DNA of 64,000 nt. Origin: HTCC2207 sp002685195 (GTDB lineage: Bacteria > Pseudomonadota > Gammaproteobacteria > Pseudomonadales > Porticoccaceae). Location of the stretch: NCBI GenBank assembly GCA_051201675.1, contig CP179212.1, positions 682,001-746,000 of the forward strand. Direction: 5' to 3'. Under the pieces are notes generated by a model. It was not told the DNA's origin, ran no database searches, and worked only from the letters and a program-made list of their open reading frames with translations. Shown in pieces: positions 34,352-43,677 of the stretch. The position numbers were made by a program, and so were the translations under genes. Each line of letters opens with the position of its first letter. The stretch's first letter is position 1.

Positions 34352-35323
34352 ATGAGTCAGGTTTGGAATTTAGTGGCTGATATTGGTGGCACTAATGCGA
34401 GATTTTCGGCAATCATTGCCGGTCAGCTTGAGAGTGATTTTCAGTTTTTTCACTCAGTTGAAGAATATCCTGAGTTTGATACTTTAATAACCATTCTTTT
34501 AGACGAGATATCCAGCGCAACAGGCTGGAATAGTAATCCTGATAAAGTTTGTTTTGCTGTTGCCTGTCCTGCTGATGCTGAAGTGATTTCATTTACAAAT
34601 AGTCATTGGACTTTTACGAAAGCGGATCTAAAAGCAAGTTTAGGTTGTAATCATTTATCAATTATTAATGACTTTGAAGCTGTCGCCCATGGCATTACAG
34701 AGCTCTCTGATGCCGACTTGGTTCAGGTTGGTGGGCATGAGCCTATACAAAACAAGGCTGTGGGTGTTTTAGGAGCAGGCACAGGGCTAGGTGTTGCGGG
34801 GTTGCTTCCAACTGAGAGCGGCTATCATGTCCTTGATACTGAGGGCGGACATGCAGATTATTCACCTATCAATGATCTGCAGAGTGCTGTGGTTGATTAT
34901 TTGAGGGGAGAGTTTGGTCGAGTTTCATTAGAGCGTCTTTTGTCTGGCAAAGGATTACTTAATATTTATTCTGCCCTTTGCAGTATTGAAGAGGTTCCCA
35001 AGGTTTTTTCTTCCCCTGCAGAAGTAGTCACGGGTGCTTTAGAAAAAGCTGATGTTAAGGCGTTGCAAACGCTAAATATGTTTTGTGAGGGTATAGGTGC
35101 GGCCGCAGGCAACCTAGCGCTAACCTATGGTGCAAAAGGTGGTATCTACATCGCTGGGGGAGTTATTCCTCGGTTTCAAGATTTCTTCATCAATAGTGAT
35201 TTTCGAAGTAAATTTGAAGACAAAGGACGTTTTGTTAGTTATTTGAAACCGATTCCAGTTTATATCGTTGTGCGTGAAAATTTGGGGCTCCTAGGTGCTG
35301 CAAAGAAACTTGGACGGCTCTAG
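34352..35323 (+). CDS. glk: glucokinase (Glk family)
   Basis: Phosphorylates glucose with ATP to feed Zwf. The 323-residue protein is of the E. coli Glk type, not the ROK type: ADIGGTNARFSAI at the N terminus, SIINDFEAVAHGI with the catalytic Asp, GAGTGLGVAGL and LDTEGGHADYSP. It lies 3 nt after edd. Its presence suggests that free glucose enters without a phosphotransferase system, an inference from context. Confidence 0.96.
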   Translation: MSQVWNLVADIGGTNARFSAIIAGQLESDFQFFHSVEEYPEFDTLITILLDEISSATGWNSNPDKVCFAVACPADAEVISFTNSHWTFTKADLKASLGCNHLSIINDFEAVAHGITELSDADLVQVGGHEPIQNKAVGVLGAGTGLGVAGLLPTESGYHVLDTEGGHADYSPINDLQSAVVDYLRGEFGRVSLERLLSGKGLLNIYSALCSIEEVPKVFSSPAEVVTGALEKADVKALQTLNMFCEGIGAAAGNLALTYGAKGGIYIAGGVIPRFQDFFINSDFRSKFEDKGRFVSYLKPIPVYIVVRENLGLLGAAKKLGRL

Positions 35324-35334
35324 AGGATAAATTT

Positions 35335-35961
35335 ATGAACAAACTGTTAACTGCTCACCCTATAGTTCCCGTTGTGGTGATTGAAAGGATTGAAGATGCA
35401 GTGCCTCTTGCTGAGGCTTTGGTTGCTGGGGGTCTTCCCGTACTTGAGGTGACCTTAAGAACAGATGCAGCTATCCCTGGTATTAAGCAGATCATTAAGC
35501 ATGTGCCAGAGGCGATTGTAGGTTCAGGCACGGTGAATAATGCAAACCAATTTTCGGTTTCCGAGGAAATTGGATGTCAATTCATCGTTTCTCCTGGATC
35601 AACGGATGAGCTACTAGATGCTGCCCGAGCCTCGTCGACTCCGTTTTTGCCGGGTGTTTCGTCTGCCAGCGAAGTGATGCGTGGATTGGACTACGGCTTT
35701 GATTGTTTTAAATTTTTCCCTGCTGAGGCAGTTGGAGGAACAGCTTTATTGAAGTCGTTTCAAGGGCCATTTAGTAATGTCAGATTCTGTGCCACTGGCG
35801 GTATCGGTTTACACAATGTATCGGATTACTTAGCCTTAAAGAATGTCTTGTCGGTTGGGGGCTCTTGGATAACTGCGACCGATCTAGTCAGAGAGAAGCG
35901 ATGGCAAGAAATAGAATTATTGGCAAGAGAAGCTGTGGCGACTTGTAAAAGCAGCTCTTGA
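35335..35961 (+). CDS. eda: KDPG aldolase
   Basis: Eda splits 2-keto-3-deoxy-6-phosphogluconate into pyruvate and glyceraldehyde 3-phosphate. At 208 residues it is a class I aldolase: LPVLEVTLRTDAAIPGI with the catalytic Glu, VGSGTVNNANQF, and the Schiff-base Lys in YGFDCFKFFPAEAVGG (about residue 129). It is third in the edd operon, 11 nt after glk, with the ribosome site AGAGGATAA just before its ATG. Confidence 0.97.
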   Translation: MNKLLTAHPIVPVVVIERIEDAVPLAEALVAGGLPVLEVTLRTDAAIPGIKQIIKHVPEAIVGSGTVNNANQFSVSEEIGCQFIVSPGSTDELLDAARASSTPFLPGVSSASEVMRGLDYGFDCFKFFPAEAVGGTALLKSFQGPFSNVRFCATGGIGLHNVSDYLALKNVLSVGGSWITATDLVREKRWQEIELLAREAVATCKSSS

Positions 35962-35992
35962 TCGAATGTTAGACTAACTACTGAGGTAGATT

Positions 35993-37450
35993 ATGAGCAG
36001 TAATATTGATCTAGTTATTTTTGGCGCTCGAGGTGATCTTGCGAAACGGAAGTTGCTGCCGGCGCTCTATCAGCTTGACAAGGCAGGGTTGCTGCCTGAT
36101 AGCACACGTGTTGCTGCAGTTGCGAGAGAGAACATAGACACCGTTGAGTTCATTAAACACACCTCTGAGCTTTTCAAAGGTCTTTATGGTGAGGATAATT
36201 GGGACGAGAAAGTTTGGTCGCGTTTTAGTCGTCGATTACATTACATTAAGGTAGATTTTTCACAAAAAAAGGAGTTTTCAGGTCTAAAACAATGGATCGT
36301 AGACAAGCGCACTATGATTTATTATTTAGCGACGCCTCCTAGTTTATTCGGCTCTATTTGCAAGCATTTAGATGACGCAGGCTGTGTCACTTCAACATCC
36401 AGAATTGTTCTTGAAAAACCCATAGGACACGACCTACAAAGCTCTGAGCAAGTTAACGGGGCGGTGGGTCAATATTTTGATGAGGGTAACATCTATAGAA
36501 TTGATCACTATCTAGGTAAAGAAACTGTCCAAAATCTACTCGCACTTCGCTTCGCTAATCGAATGATTAATTCGCAGTGGGACAATAGTTGTATCGACCA
36601 TGTCCAGATTACTGCGGCGGAGACTGTGGGCATTGAGGGGCGCTGGTCATATTATGACAAGGTTGGACAGCTCAGAGATATGGTGCAAAACCATCTTTTA
36701 CAGTTATTGTGTATGGTTGCAATGGAGCCCCCTAGCTCTCTTAAAGCCGATGAGATCCGTGCTGAGAAAGTAAAGCTGCTGAGAGCTTTGCGGCCAATCT
36801 GTGGTGATAGCGTTGAAGAGCATGCAGTGCGTGGACAATATTCTGCTGGCTGGATTTCAGGATCTCCGGTTGTTGGTTATATGGAAGAAGAGGGCTGTGA
36901 AAGTGACAGTAGTAATAATGAAACCTACGTTGCGCTAAAAGTACATATTGATAACTGGCGTTGGGCGGGTGTTCCTTTTTATCTGCGAACTGGTAAACGA
37001 ATGCAGGATAAGGTGACCCAGGTAGTTATTGTTTATAAGGATAACCCCCATTCTCTATTTCCTGAGACTGAAGGGGAGGCCAACAATAAGCTGGTTATCC
37101 GATTACAGCCTAATGAGGGTATCGAGCTTGAAATGGTGTCTAAAAAGCAGAGCTTGAAAGAAAGACTAAAAACAGAAAAGCGAACTCTGAATCTTGATTT
37201 TTTTGATTCTTCAGGAGAGTCGAGAATTGCGGATGCCTATGAGCGGCTGTTATTGGAAGTGATGAAAGGGGACCAGTGGTTGTTTGTCAGTAGAGACGAA
37301 ATTGAAGCGTCTTGGCACTGGTGTGACCGACTTTTAGCTTCTTGGCGAGACAAGAAAGTAGCCACAAAGCCCTACAGTGCAGGATCTTGGGGGCCGTCCC
37401 GGGCTGAAATTCTGATTGAAAATGATAATCGGAGTTGGCAAGAGGAATAA
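35993..37450 (+). CDS. zwf: glucose-6-phosphate 1-dehydrogenase
   Basis: Zwf oxidises glucose 6-phosphate to 6-phosphogluconolactone with NAD(P). The 485-residue protein has the dinucleotide motif IFGARGDLAKRKLLPAL, the signature RIDHYLGKETVQNLLALRFAN with the catalytic His, and VPFYLRTGKRM. It is fourth in the operon, with pgl beginning 1 nt after its stop. I saw no separate HexR box in the 31-bp gap before it, so it is probably read from the edd promoter. Confidence 0.97.
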   Translation: MSSNIDLVIFGARGDLAKRKLLPALYQLDKAGLLPDSTRVAAVARENIDTVEFIKHTSELFKGLYGEDNWDEKVWSRFSRRLHYIKVDFSQKKEFSGLKQWIVDKRTMIYYLATPPSLFGSICKHLDDAGCVTSTSRIVLEKPIGHDLQSSEQVNGAVGQYFDEGNIYRIDHYLGKETVQNLLALRFANRMINSQWDNSCIDHVQITAAETVGIEGRWSYYDKVGQLRDMVQNHLLQLLCMVAMEPPSSLKADEIRAEKVKLLRALRPICGDSVEEHAVRGQYSAGWISGSPVVGYMEEEGCESDSSNNETYVALKVHIDNWRWAGVPFYLRTGKRMQDKVTQVVIVYKDNPHSLFPETEGEANNKLVIRLQPNEGIELEMVSKKQSLKERLKTEKRTLNLDFFDSSGESRIADAYERLLLEVMKGDQWLFVSRDEIEASWHWCDRLLASWRDKKVATKPYSAGSWGPSRAEILIENDNRSWQEE

Positions 37451-37451
37451 T

Positions 37452-38141
37452 ATGGATATTTTAGAATTTGAGAATGCATCCGCTCTTGACGTTGCTCTAG
37501 TAAAACAGGTGGTTGATTTGTTGTCTGAAGCAATCGAGATCCATGAGGTCGCTTCTTTAGTGGTTTCTGGAGGAAGAACACCACAAGGTTTCTTTCATTT
37601 GTTATCACAGCAAACTCTAGATTGGTCAAAGGTTATCGTCACTCTCGCAGATGAACGGTGGGTGGATCCTGACCACAAAGATAGCAACGAAAAACTTGTT
37701 AGAGAAAATTTATTAATTAACGAAGCAAGTTGCGCTAGATTCTTGCCTCTTAAATCCAGTTCTTATTCTGCCGTTGGAGGAGAGGATTGTTTAGAGCAAA
37801 GCCTCTCTGCCATTGATACCTTTACTGTTGTTATTCTCGGTATGGGTGATGATGGTCACACTGCATCGCTTTTCCCTGGCTCCGAGGCCCTGTCTAGAGG
37901 TCTCAACATGGATTCTGGCAGACGTTGTATAGCGGTAATTCCTCTCGAAGCTCCCCATGACAGAATGAGTATGACCTTACCAAGATTACTTGATAGTCAG
38001 TTGATTATTGTTCACCTTTGCGGTCAAGGTAAGCAAGAAGTACTGAGTCGAGCTTGTGATGGAGATGATCATCTTGAGCTGCCGATACGCGCTGTCCTGC
38101 AACAATCAGACACGCCTGTCAGAGTCTTCTGGGCAAGATAA
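37452..38141 (+). CDS. pgl: 6-phosphogluconolactonase
   Basis: Pgl (DevB type) hydrolyses 6-phosphogluconolactone, the step between Zwf and Edd. The 229-residue product shows SLVVSGGRTPQGFFHLL, TLADERWVDPDHKDSNEKLV and GMGDDGHTASLFPGSE, all family signatures. ATG 37452 is chosen: it lies 1 nt after the zwf stop with AGAGGAA just upstream. It completes a full set from glucose to pyruvate and triose phosphate in one transcription unit. Confidence 0.96.
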   Translation: MDILEFENASALDVALVKQVVDLLSEAIEIHEVASLVVSGGRTPQGFFHLLSQQTLDWSKVIVTLADERWVDPDHKDSNEKLVRENLLINEASCARFLPLKSSSYSAVGGEDCLEQSLSAIDTFTVVILGMGDDGHTASLFPGSEALSRGLNMDSGRRCIAVIPLEAPHDRMSMTLPRLLDSQLIIVHLCGQGKQEVLSRACDGDDHLELPIRAVLQQSDTPVRVFWAR

Positions 38142-38157
38142 TTTGTAAAGGATTAGA

Positions 38158-38186
38158 AAGGCTCTTTTTGGTGTAACAAGAGCCTT
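38158..38186. terminator. stem-loop between pgl and gap
   Basis: A perfect 9-bp inverted repeat AAGGCTCTT/AAGAGCCTT (38158-38166 with 38178-38186) with an 11-nt loop lies between convergent genes. The U tract is poor on both strands, so it may be a weak terminator or an mRNA 3'-end stabiliser. Confidence 0.5.
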
Positions 38187-38227
38187 GTAAAATGTTGCGC
38201 CACTAACTGCGATTACAAAAAATTCGC

Positions 38228-39304
38228 TTAGGCTACGAGGTCATTTGTTGGCTGATCAGCGTAATTTGCTTCCATATCCAAGGCCACATTAGTCTCGTTC
38301 TGTGCATTAAGTAATGCTAGGCTATTATCTAGCATACGATTACAAAAACCCCACTCGTTATCATACCAAGCCATCACTTTTACCAAAGACCCATTAACTT
38401 TAGTTTGGAGCGCATCAAAGTTACTTGAGAAAGGAATGTGGTTATAATCTGCAGAAACTAGTGGCTTGTCACAGTAGCTCAACACGGATTTTAACTCATT
38501 CTCTGCAGCCACTTTTACAATTCGATTGACCTCTTCCTCGGAAGTGATACGACCCGCATTAAAAGTTAAATCAACCAAAGACACATTGATGGTGGGAACA
38601 CGCACGGCCATTCCATCTAGCTTTCCCTTCAGCTCGGGAATTACCTCAGCGATTGCGGCTGCCGCGCCTGTTTTGGTCGGAATCATTGAATGAGTCGCTG
38701 ACCGTGCTCTGTATATATCAGGGTGATAGGCATCAGTAAGCTGCTGATCATTAGTATATGCGTGGATAGTGGTCATATAGCCAGATTCAAGGCCTAGGTT
38801 CTCATAAAGAGGCTTAACGATGGGAGCTAAACAATTAGTGGTACAAGAAGCGTTAGAAACAATCTGATGATCTTTAGTTAATAGATTATCGTTAATTCCA
38901 TAGACTACTGTCGCATCCATATTCTTGCCAGGGGCTGAAATTAATACCTTCTTCGCTCCTGCCTCTAAATGAAGGCTGGCTTTCTCTCTATCAGTAAATA
39001 CACCAGTGCATTCGCAAACCAGATCAACATCGAGCTCACCCCAAGGAATGTTGCGAGGATCTCGCTCACTAAACCAATGAATCTTTTCACCATTAATGTA
39101 AAGAGCGTCATCATTTACTTCAACCGCTTGGTTGAATCGTCCATGAACAGTATCAAAGCTTAAAAGATGCCCATTAACCGTTGCGTCACCAAGGTCATTA
39201 ATCGCGACGATTTGTATTTTTTCCCGTAGAGAAGGACGTTCGTAGAGAGCTCGGACGATATTTCGGCCGATGCGGCCGAAACCATTAATAGCTAATTTGT
39301 ACAT
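38228..39304 (-). CDS. gap: type I glyceraldehyde-3-phosphate dehydrogenase
   Basis: Oxidises the triose phosphate from Eda to 1,3-bisphosphoglycerate. The 358-residue protein has AINGFGRIGRNIVRAL at the N terminus, the catalytic Cys in SNASCTTNCLAP (about residue 156), the His in TIHAYTNDQ and WYDNEWGFCNRM. A C-terminal tail of about 20 residues runs past the usual end. It is related to Epd as well, but the HAYTNDQ run and the setting favour gap. It is divergent from hexR with a promoter flanked by two HexR-type boxes. Confidence 0.94.
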   Translation of the reverse strand: MYKLAINGFGRIGRNIVRALYERPSLREKIQIVAINDLGDATVNGHLLSFDTVHGRFNQAVEVNDDALYINGEKIHWFSERDPRNIPWGELDVDLVCECTGVFTDREKASLHLEAGAKKVLISAPGKNMDATVVYGINDNLLTKDHQIVSNASCTTNCLAPIVKPLYENLGLESGYMTTIHAYTNDQQLTDAYHPDIYRARSATHSMIPTKTGAAAAIAEVIPELKGKLDGMAVRVPTINVSLVDLTFNAGRITSEEEVNRIVKVAAENELKSVLSYCDKPLVSADYNHIPFSSNFDALQTKVNGSLVKVMAWYDNEWGFCNRMLDNSLALLNAQNETNVALDMEANYADQPTNDLVA

Positions 39305-39319
39305 TGGTAATGTTCCATA

Positions 39320-39387
39320 TGTAGTAAAATTACGTAAATAATACGTTTTTATGCTATTTTTAGCAAATAAATCGTTACTTAATTACG
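39320..39387 (-). promoter_or_regulatory. gap promoter flanked by two HexR-type operators
   Basis: On the minus strand a good promoter, TTGCTA (39361-39366) and TATTAT (39338-39343) with a 17-bp spacer, is bracketed by two HexR-like 15-mers: TGTAGTAAAATTACG (39320-39334), just past the -10, and CGTTACTTAATTACG (39373-39387), 6 bp before the -35. The boxes start 53 bp apart, exactly as in the pgi-edd region. This geometry suits repression of gap. The upstream box lies about 120 bp from hexR and may also allow autoregulation. Confidence 0.75.
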
Positions 39388-39461
39388 TAATATTACAAAA
39401 ACTGTTAGTTTTCCGATGAAACTACCCGTCGGTAATTTTTGAAGATAAACTGTCGGTAGAA

Positions 39462-39484
39462 TTTAAAGAGACACTCTCTTTAAA
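39462..39484 (+). other. perfect hairpin in the hexR leader
   Basis: TTTAAAGAGA (39462-39471) and TCTCTTTAAA (39475-39484) form a 10-bp perfect inverted repeat with a 3-nt loop, 24 nt before the hexR ATG. It leaves the probable ribosome site (AAGGG, about 39495) free. It could be an operator or an RNA structure. Confidence 0.5.
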
Positions 39485-39508
39485 GGCTGAATTGAAGGGC
39501 TTAATAAA

Positions 39509-40366
39509 ATGCAACACCAGAATTTAGTTAATGTCATCACAGATGCACTGCCGGGTTTAAATAAGTCTGAACGAAAAGTTGCCGAAGCTATTTTGTCTGA
39601 TCCTGAATCTGCAACTGGGTCAAGCATCGCAAGTCTGGCTAAAAGAGCAAATGTCAGTGAGCCTAGCGTAAATCGATTTTGCAAGCGTTTTAATACTGCC
39701 GGGTTTCCTGATTTTAAATTAAAATTGGCAAAGTCACTGGTCAGTGGTGTTCGTTTCGTTAACCGCAATGTAGATCCAAATGATACTGTAGAGAGTTACA
39801 CGCCAAAGATTTTTGACAGCACCATCAATGATTTAGCCTTAATTAGAGATAGCATCGATCACAGTGTCGTGAATGCTGTGGTCGATCAGTTAATTCAGGC
39901 CAAGAGAGTTTACTTTTTTGGGCTTGGAACCTCGGGTTCTGTAGCACGAGATGCAGAGAACAAATTTTTTCGATTCAATTTGCCTGTGTCTTTTCATGAT
40001 GATGTACTCATGATGCGAATGCTTGCATCTACGGGAAGTGCAGGGGATGTATTTTTTGTTATTTCTCACACGGGTCGCACTAAAGAAATTATTGATATTG
40101 CTGAGATTGCCAGTAATAACGGGGCCACCGTTATTGCACTAACCTCTTCTTCATCTCCGTTAACCGCAGTTAGTAGCATCGCTTTGGAGGTAGACGTCCC
40201 CGAAAATACTGATGAATATATGGCGATGACATCACGTATTGTTCATCTAGTTGTCCTAGATGTATTAGCTACTGGTTTTACTTTGAGGCGAGGCCCCGAT
40301 TTTTTGCCTCATCTTGAAAAGATAAAAAATAGTCTCAAGCCAACGAGATATCAGAGCAAAGACTAG
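39509..40366 (+). CDS. hexR: HexR transcriptional regulator (RpiR family)
   Basis: A 285-residue RpiR-type regulator. The N-terminal helix-turn-helix domain (about residues 1-77; IASLAKRANVSEPSVNRFCKRF) is followed by a SIS sugar-phosphate-binding domain (about 120-255; VYFFGLGTSGSVARDAENKF, VFFVISHTGRTKEII, VIALTSSSSPL). HexR in gammaproteobacteria controls edd, eda, zwf, gap and other central carbon genes and releases DNA on binding KDPG. The identification is supported by HexR-type boxes at both divergent promoter regions in this cluster. It is transcribed opposite to gap. Confidence 0.93.
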   Translation: MQHQNLVNVITDALPGLNKSERKVAEAILSDPESATGSSIASLAKRANVSEPSVNRFCKRFNTAGFPDFKLKLAKSLVSGVRFVNRNVDPNDTVESYTPKIFDSTINDLALIRDSIDHSVVNAVVDQLIQAKRVYFFGLGTSGSVARDAENKFFRFNLPVSFHDDVLMMRMLASTGSAGDVFFVISHTGRTKEIIDIAEIASNNGATVIALTSSSSPLTAVSSIALEVDVPENTDEYMAMTSRIVHLVVLDVLATGFTLRRGPDFLPHLEKIKNSLKPTRYQSKD

Positions 40367-40561
40367 CTGCATGACGTGCTAAATTCCCTCCATCTATTAA
40401 ACACCTCCAAAATTATTATTGTTTGGCCTAAAACTTAATAGTGTGTCTTATATCAAAATGCACTAAGTGACTTGAGTATCGATACCAAAAGACACTAAAC
40501 TCTCAGACTATTTTATATAAACCTTAACGAGCATCATTCTCTATTAGTAAGGATATGAATC

Positions 40562-42499
40562 ATGTCTGAAACACATCTATACCCTGTTCCAAAATTTTGG
40601 TCAGAAACCGCATGGATTAACAAAGAACGTTATCAGACCATGTATCAGCAATCAGTTGATGACCCAGATACATTTTGGACAGAGCAGGCAAAAGAGTTTT
40701 TAACATGGGATTCACCTTGGACTAAGGTATCTAGCTACGATTTTTCAAAAGGCGAGGCTGAATGGTTTAAAGACGGAAAACTCAATGTAACCGTGAACTG
40801 TATTGACCGCCATCTAGAGAAAAGGAGTAATCAAACTGCGATCATATGGGAAGGCGATGACCCCTCTGATGATATGACAATTAGTTACCAAGAATTACAT
40901 GATCAGGTGGCTAAGTTAGGCAATGTGCTCCGACAGAGAGGTGTTAAAAAAGGAGATCGGGTGTGTATTTATATGCCGATGATTCCTGAGGCAGCCTATG
41001 CAATGCTAGCCTGTGCTCGAATTGGTGCGGTACATTCTGTTGTCTTTGGCGGTTTTTCTCCAGAAGCACTAAAAGATCGGATTTTGGACTCAGACTGCAA
41101 TGTTGTGATTACCTCAGATGAAGGCTATCGCGGAGGTAAAACTGTTCCGCTCAAGGCGAATGCTGATAAGGCGCTTGAGAGTTGCCCTTGCGTCCATACT
41201 TGCTTGGTTGTAAAACGAACAGGTGGGGCGGTCAGTTGGGGTGAGGATCGAGATGTCTGGTACCACCAGGCCATAGATAGTGTCTCGGCCGTTTGTGAAC
41301 CAGAGACAATGGACTCAGAGGATCCATTGTTTATTTTGTACACCTCTGGCTCTACTGGAAAGCCCAAAGGGGTAATGCACACGACAGCTGGCTATTTATT
41401 GATGTCCGCAATGACCCACAAGTATACCTTTGATTATAAAGAAGGTGATATCTACTGGTGTACCGCCGATGTTGGCTGGATTACTGGGCACAGCTATATC
41501 CTTTATGGACCGCTGTGTAATGGTGGTACTTCTTTAATGTTTGAGGGTGTTCCTACCTATCCAGATGCATCCCGTTTTTGGCAAGTGATTGACAAACATA
41601 AGGTCAATCAATTCTATACAGCTCCAACCGCGATTCGCGCTTTGATGGGAGCAGGTGACCAGTTCGTGAAGAAGACCTCTCGCCAGTCCCTGAAGTTACT
41701 TGGAACTGTGGGTGAACCTATAAATCCAGAGGCTTGGGAATGGTACTACGGGACTATTGGTGATTCACGCTGCCCTGTTGTTGACACTTGGTGGCAGACC
41801 GAAACGGGGGGGCATATGCTCACTCCTCTCCCCGGCGCCACTGACTTAAAACCCGGTTCAGCGACTCAACCCTTTTTTGGTGTACAACCGATTTTATTGG
41901 ATACTGAGGGTAATGAAATCAATGGTGAGGGTGAGGGATTATTGATGATTAAGGCCTCTTGGCCAAGCCAGATTCGCTCGGTCTATGGCGATCATAAGCG
42001 TTGTATCGAGACGTATTTTAGTGCATATCCGGGGTACTATTTTACCGGAGATGGGGCAAAGAGAGATGCTGATGGGTACTATTGGATAACGGGGCGTGTT
42101 GATGATGTACTCAACGTTTCCGGACACAGAATGGGTACTGCCGAAGTTGAAAGTGCTTTGGTGTTGCACGAGAAAGTTGCAGAGGCTGCTGTGGTGGGAT
42201 ATCCCCATGACATCAAAGGTCAGGGCATTTACTGTTACGTAACGCTGATGTCTAATGTCGAACCCGATGATGTCCTAAAAGCTGAATTAATAGCTCTGTG
42301 CAATGTTGAGATAGGCCCCATTGCGAAGCCTGATGTAATTCAGTGGGCGCCAGGGTTGCCTAAAACACGATCAGGCAAAATCATGCGTCGTATCCTGCGT
42401 AAGGTCGCAGCGAATGAACTTGATAATCTTGGAGATACGTCTACTTTGGCTGATCCAGGGGTTGTGGAAGAGTTGATTGCTAACAGGCATGTAAAATAA
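40562..42499 (+). CDS. acs: acetyl-CoA synthetase
   Basis: Acs activates acetate to acetyl-CoA through acetyl-AMP. The 645-residue protein matches E. coli Acs closely: N-terminal ACAS domain (FWSETAWINKERYQTMYQQS), the AMP-binding loop LYTSGSTGKPKGVMH, DVGWITGHSYILYGPL, WWQTETGGHMLTPLPG and C-terminal LPKTRSGKIMRRILRK, whose Lys is the regulatory acetylation site in the family. The 195 bases upstream show no HexR box I could recognise. The start ATG follows AAGGATATG. Confidence 0.98.
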   Translation: MSETHLYPVPKFWSETAWINKERYQTMYQQSVDDPDTFWTEQAKEFLTWDSPWTKVSSYDFSKGEAEWFKDGKLNVTVNCIDRHLEKRSNQTAIIWEGDDPSDDMTISYQELHDQVAKLGNVLRQRGVKKGDRVCIYMPMIPEAAYAMLACARIGAVHSVVFGGFSPEALKDRILDSDCNVVITSDEGYRGGKTVPLKANADKALESCPCVHTCLVVKRTGGAVSWGEDRDVWYHQAIDSVSAVCEPETMDSEDPLFILYTSGSTGKPKGVMHTTAGYLLMSAMTHKYTFDYKEGDIYWCTADVGWITGHSYILYGPLCNGGTSLMFEGVPTYPDASRFWQVIDKHKVNQFYTAPTAIRALMGAGDQFVKKTSRQSLKLLGTVGEPINPEAWEWYYGTIGDSRCPVVDTWWQTETGGHMLTPLPGATDLKPGSATQPFFGVQPILLDTEGNEINGEGEGLLMIKASWPSQIRSVYGDHKRCIETYFSAYPGYYFTGDGAKRDADGYYWITGRVDDVLNVSGHRMGTAEVESALVLHEKVAEAAVVGYPHDIKGQGIYCYVTLMSNVEPDDVLKAELIALCNVEIGPIAKPDVIQWAPGLPKTRSGKIMRRILRKVAANELDNLGDTSTLADPGVVEELIANRHVK

Positions 42500-42541
42500 T
42501 TATTACTGTTAGTTTTTTATCGGTTGATTAATAGAGGCTCA

Positions 42542-43417
42542 ATGAAACTTTTTTTTGGGGTAGTTCTTTCTGTATTCCTGGTTTATTTTGTACTTTTGTT
42601 GATTCCAGGATATCCACCCGTTGATGAAATTCCTTTTTATCAAGATTCAGGTGTATCAGTCATCGCCCATCGGGGTGGTCGAGCTCTAGTCCCAGGTAAT
42701 ACAATAGAGGCAGCAAAAAATGCTGTTGATATAGGTTCAGATATTATTGAAATTGACGTGCACTTAACGGCGGATAATACATTAGTAGTTAGGCATGATG
42801 CCATGATAGACACAACCACAAATGGATCCGGCTTGATTGCTAATATGACGCTCTCTGATATCCAGACATATGATGCGGGTTTCAATGAGATAGATTATCC
42901 TGAAGCCTCTTGGGAAATTCCTTTAACAGTGCCGTCGTTGAAATCGTTGTTCACAGCTCTGCCTAACCAACGCTATCTCATCGAGTTAAAACCTAAGACC
43001 TTGCCACCTGCGGATGCTCTATGCCAATTAATCTTGGAACACAAGTTACAGAATCAAGTTCTAGTGGGTTCTTTCCATAGTTCGGTGCTTCAATATTTTC
43101 GAAGATCCTGCCCATCTATTCCAACATCTCTAGGTAAGAGTGAGATAACTCTTTTTGTTCTCCTTGAAAGAATTAAGCTGGGTCATTTATTCAATTCCCC
43201 TGGTTATTCTATACAGCTACCCATAAAGTATGGAGACTTTGCTATTTTGACTCCAGGGTTAGTTAAACTAGCTCAAAATCTTAATATGCATGTCGATGTG
43301 TGGACGGTTAATGACCCCGTTGAGCTTGAGATAGTTTCGAGCATCGGCGTAGACGGCATTATCACTGATAGGCCTGACATTGCTATATCATTACGCGACA
43401 CCTCGATTGGTTTATAA
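42542..43417 (+). CDS. membrane-anchored glycerophosphodiester phosphodiesterase
   Basis: A 291-residue GDPD-family enzyme that would split glycerophosphodiesters into glycerol 3-phosphate and an alcohol. An N-terminal hydrophobic segment (about residues 3-22) anchors it. The barrel starts with SVIAHRGGRALVPGNTIEA (catalytic His-Arg and Glu), IEIDVHLTADNTLVVRHD follows with metal ligands and the second His, and the fold closes with VDVWTVNDPVE and GVDGIITDRPD. ATG 42542 is chosen, since GAGG lies just upstream; TTG 42524 is less likely. It follows acs by 42 bp and may share its transcript. Confidence 0.92.
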   Translation: MKLFFGVVLSVFLVYFVLLLIPGYPPVDEIPFYQDSGVSVIAHRGGRALVPGNTIEAAKNAVDIGSDIIEIDVHLTADNTLVVRHDAMIDTTTNGSGLIANMTLSDIQTYDAGFNEIDYPEASWEIPLTVPSLKSLFTALPNQRYLIELKPKTLPPADALCQLILEHKLQNQVLVGSFHSSVLQYFRRSCPSIPTSLGKSEITLFVLLERIKLGHLFNSPGYSIQLPIKYGDFAILTPGLVKLAQNLNMHVDVWTVNDPVELEIVSSIGVDGIITDRPDIAISLRDTSIGL

Positions 43418-43483
43418 TGAAAAGCATAATACTACACATAAAGTAATAACAAAGTATTCAGATAAGAATAGACAAAATTTGCC

Positions 43484-43499
43484 TTATCCTATAGGATAA
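43484..43499. promoter_or_regulatory. 16-bp perfect palindrome, candidate operator
   Basis: TTATCCTATAGGATAA is a perfect palindrome about 180 bp before the XRE regulator gene, in a 260-bp region with no gene. A second short inverted repeat (GTCC, 4 nt, GGAC) lies near 43557. Binding by the neighbouring regulator is only inference. Confidence 0.5.
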
Positions 43500-43677
43500 C
43501 AATTTTCCGAATCTCATTATTAGTGAAAGACTGAAGGTGATAGAGCAATCTATAGTCCGTTTGGACCGAAATGAAAGAAAACTAGCGTAATGTTCCTACA
43601 TTATCGCGGTATTAGTCTATTATAAACAATAATAATAATAACAAAGCCGTGTAATCCACGTGAAAGCGAGACACATT

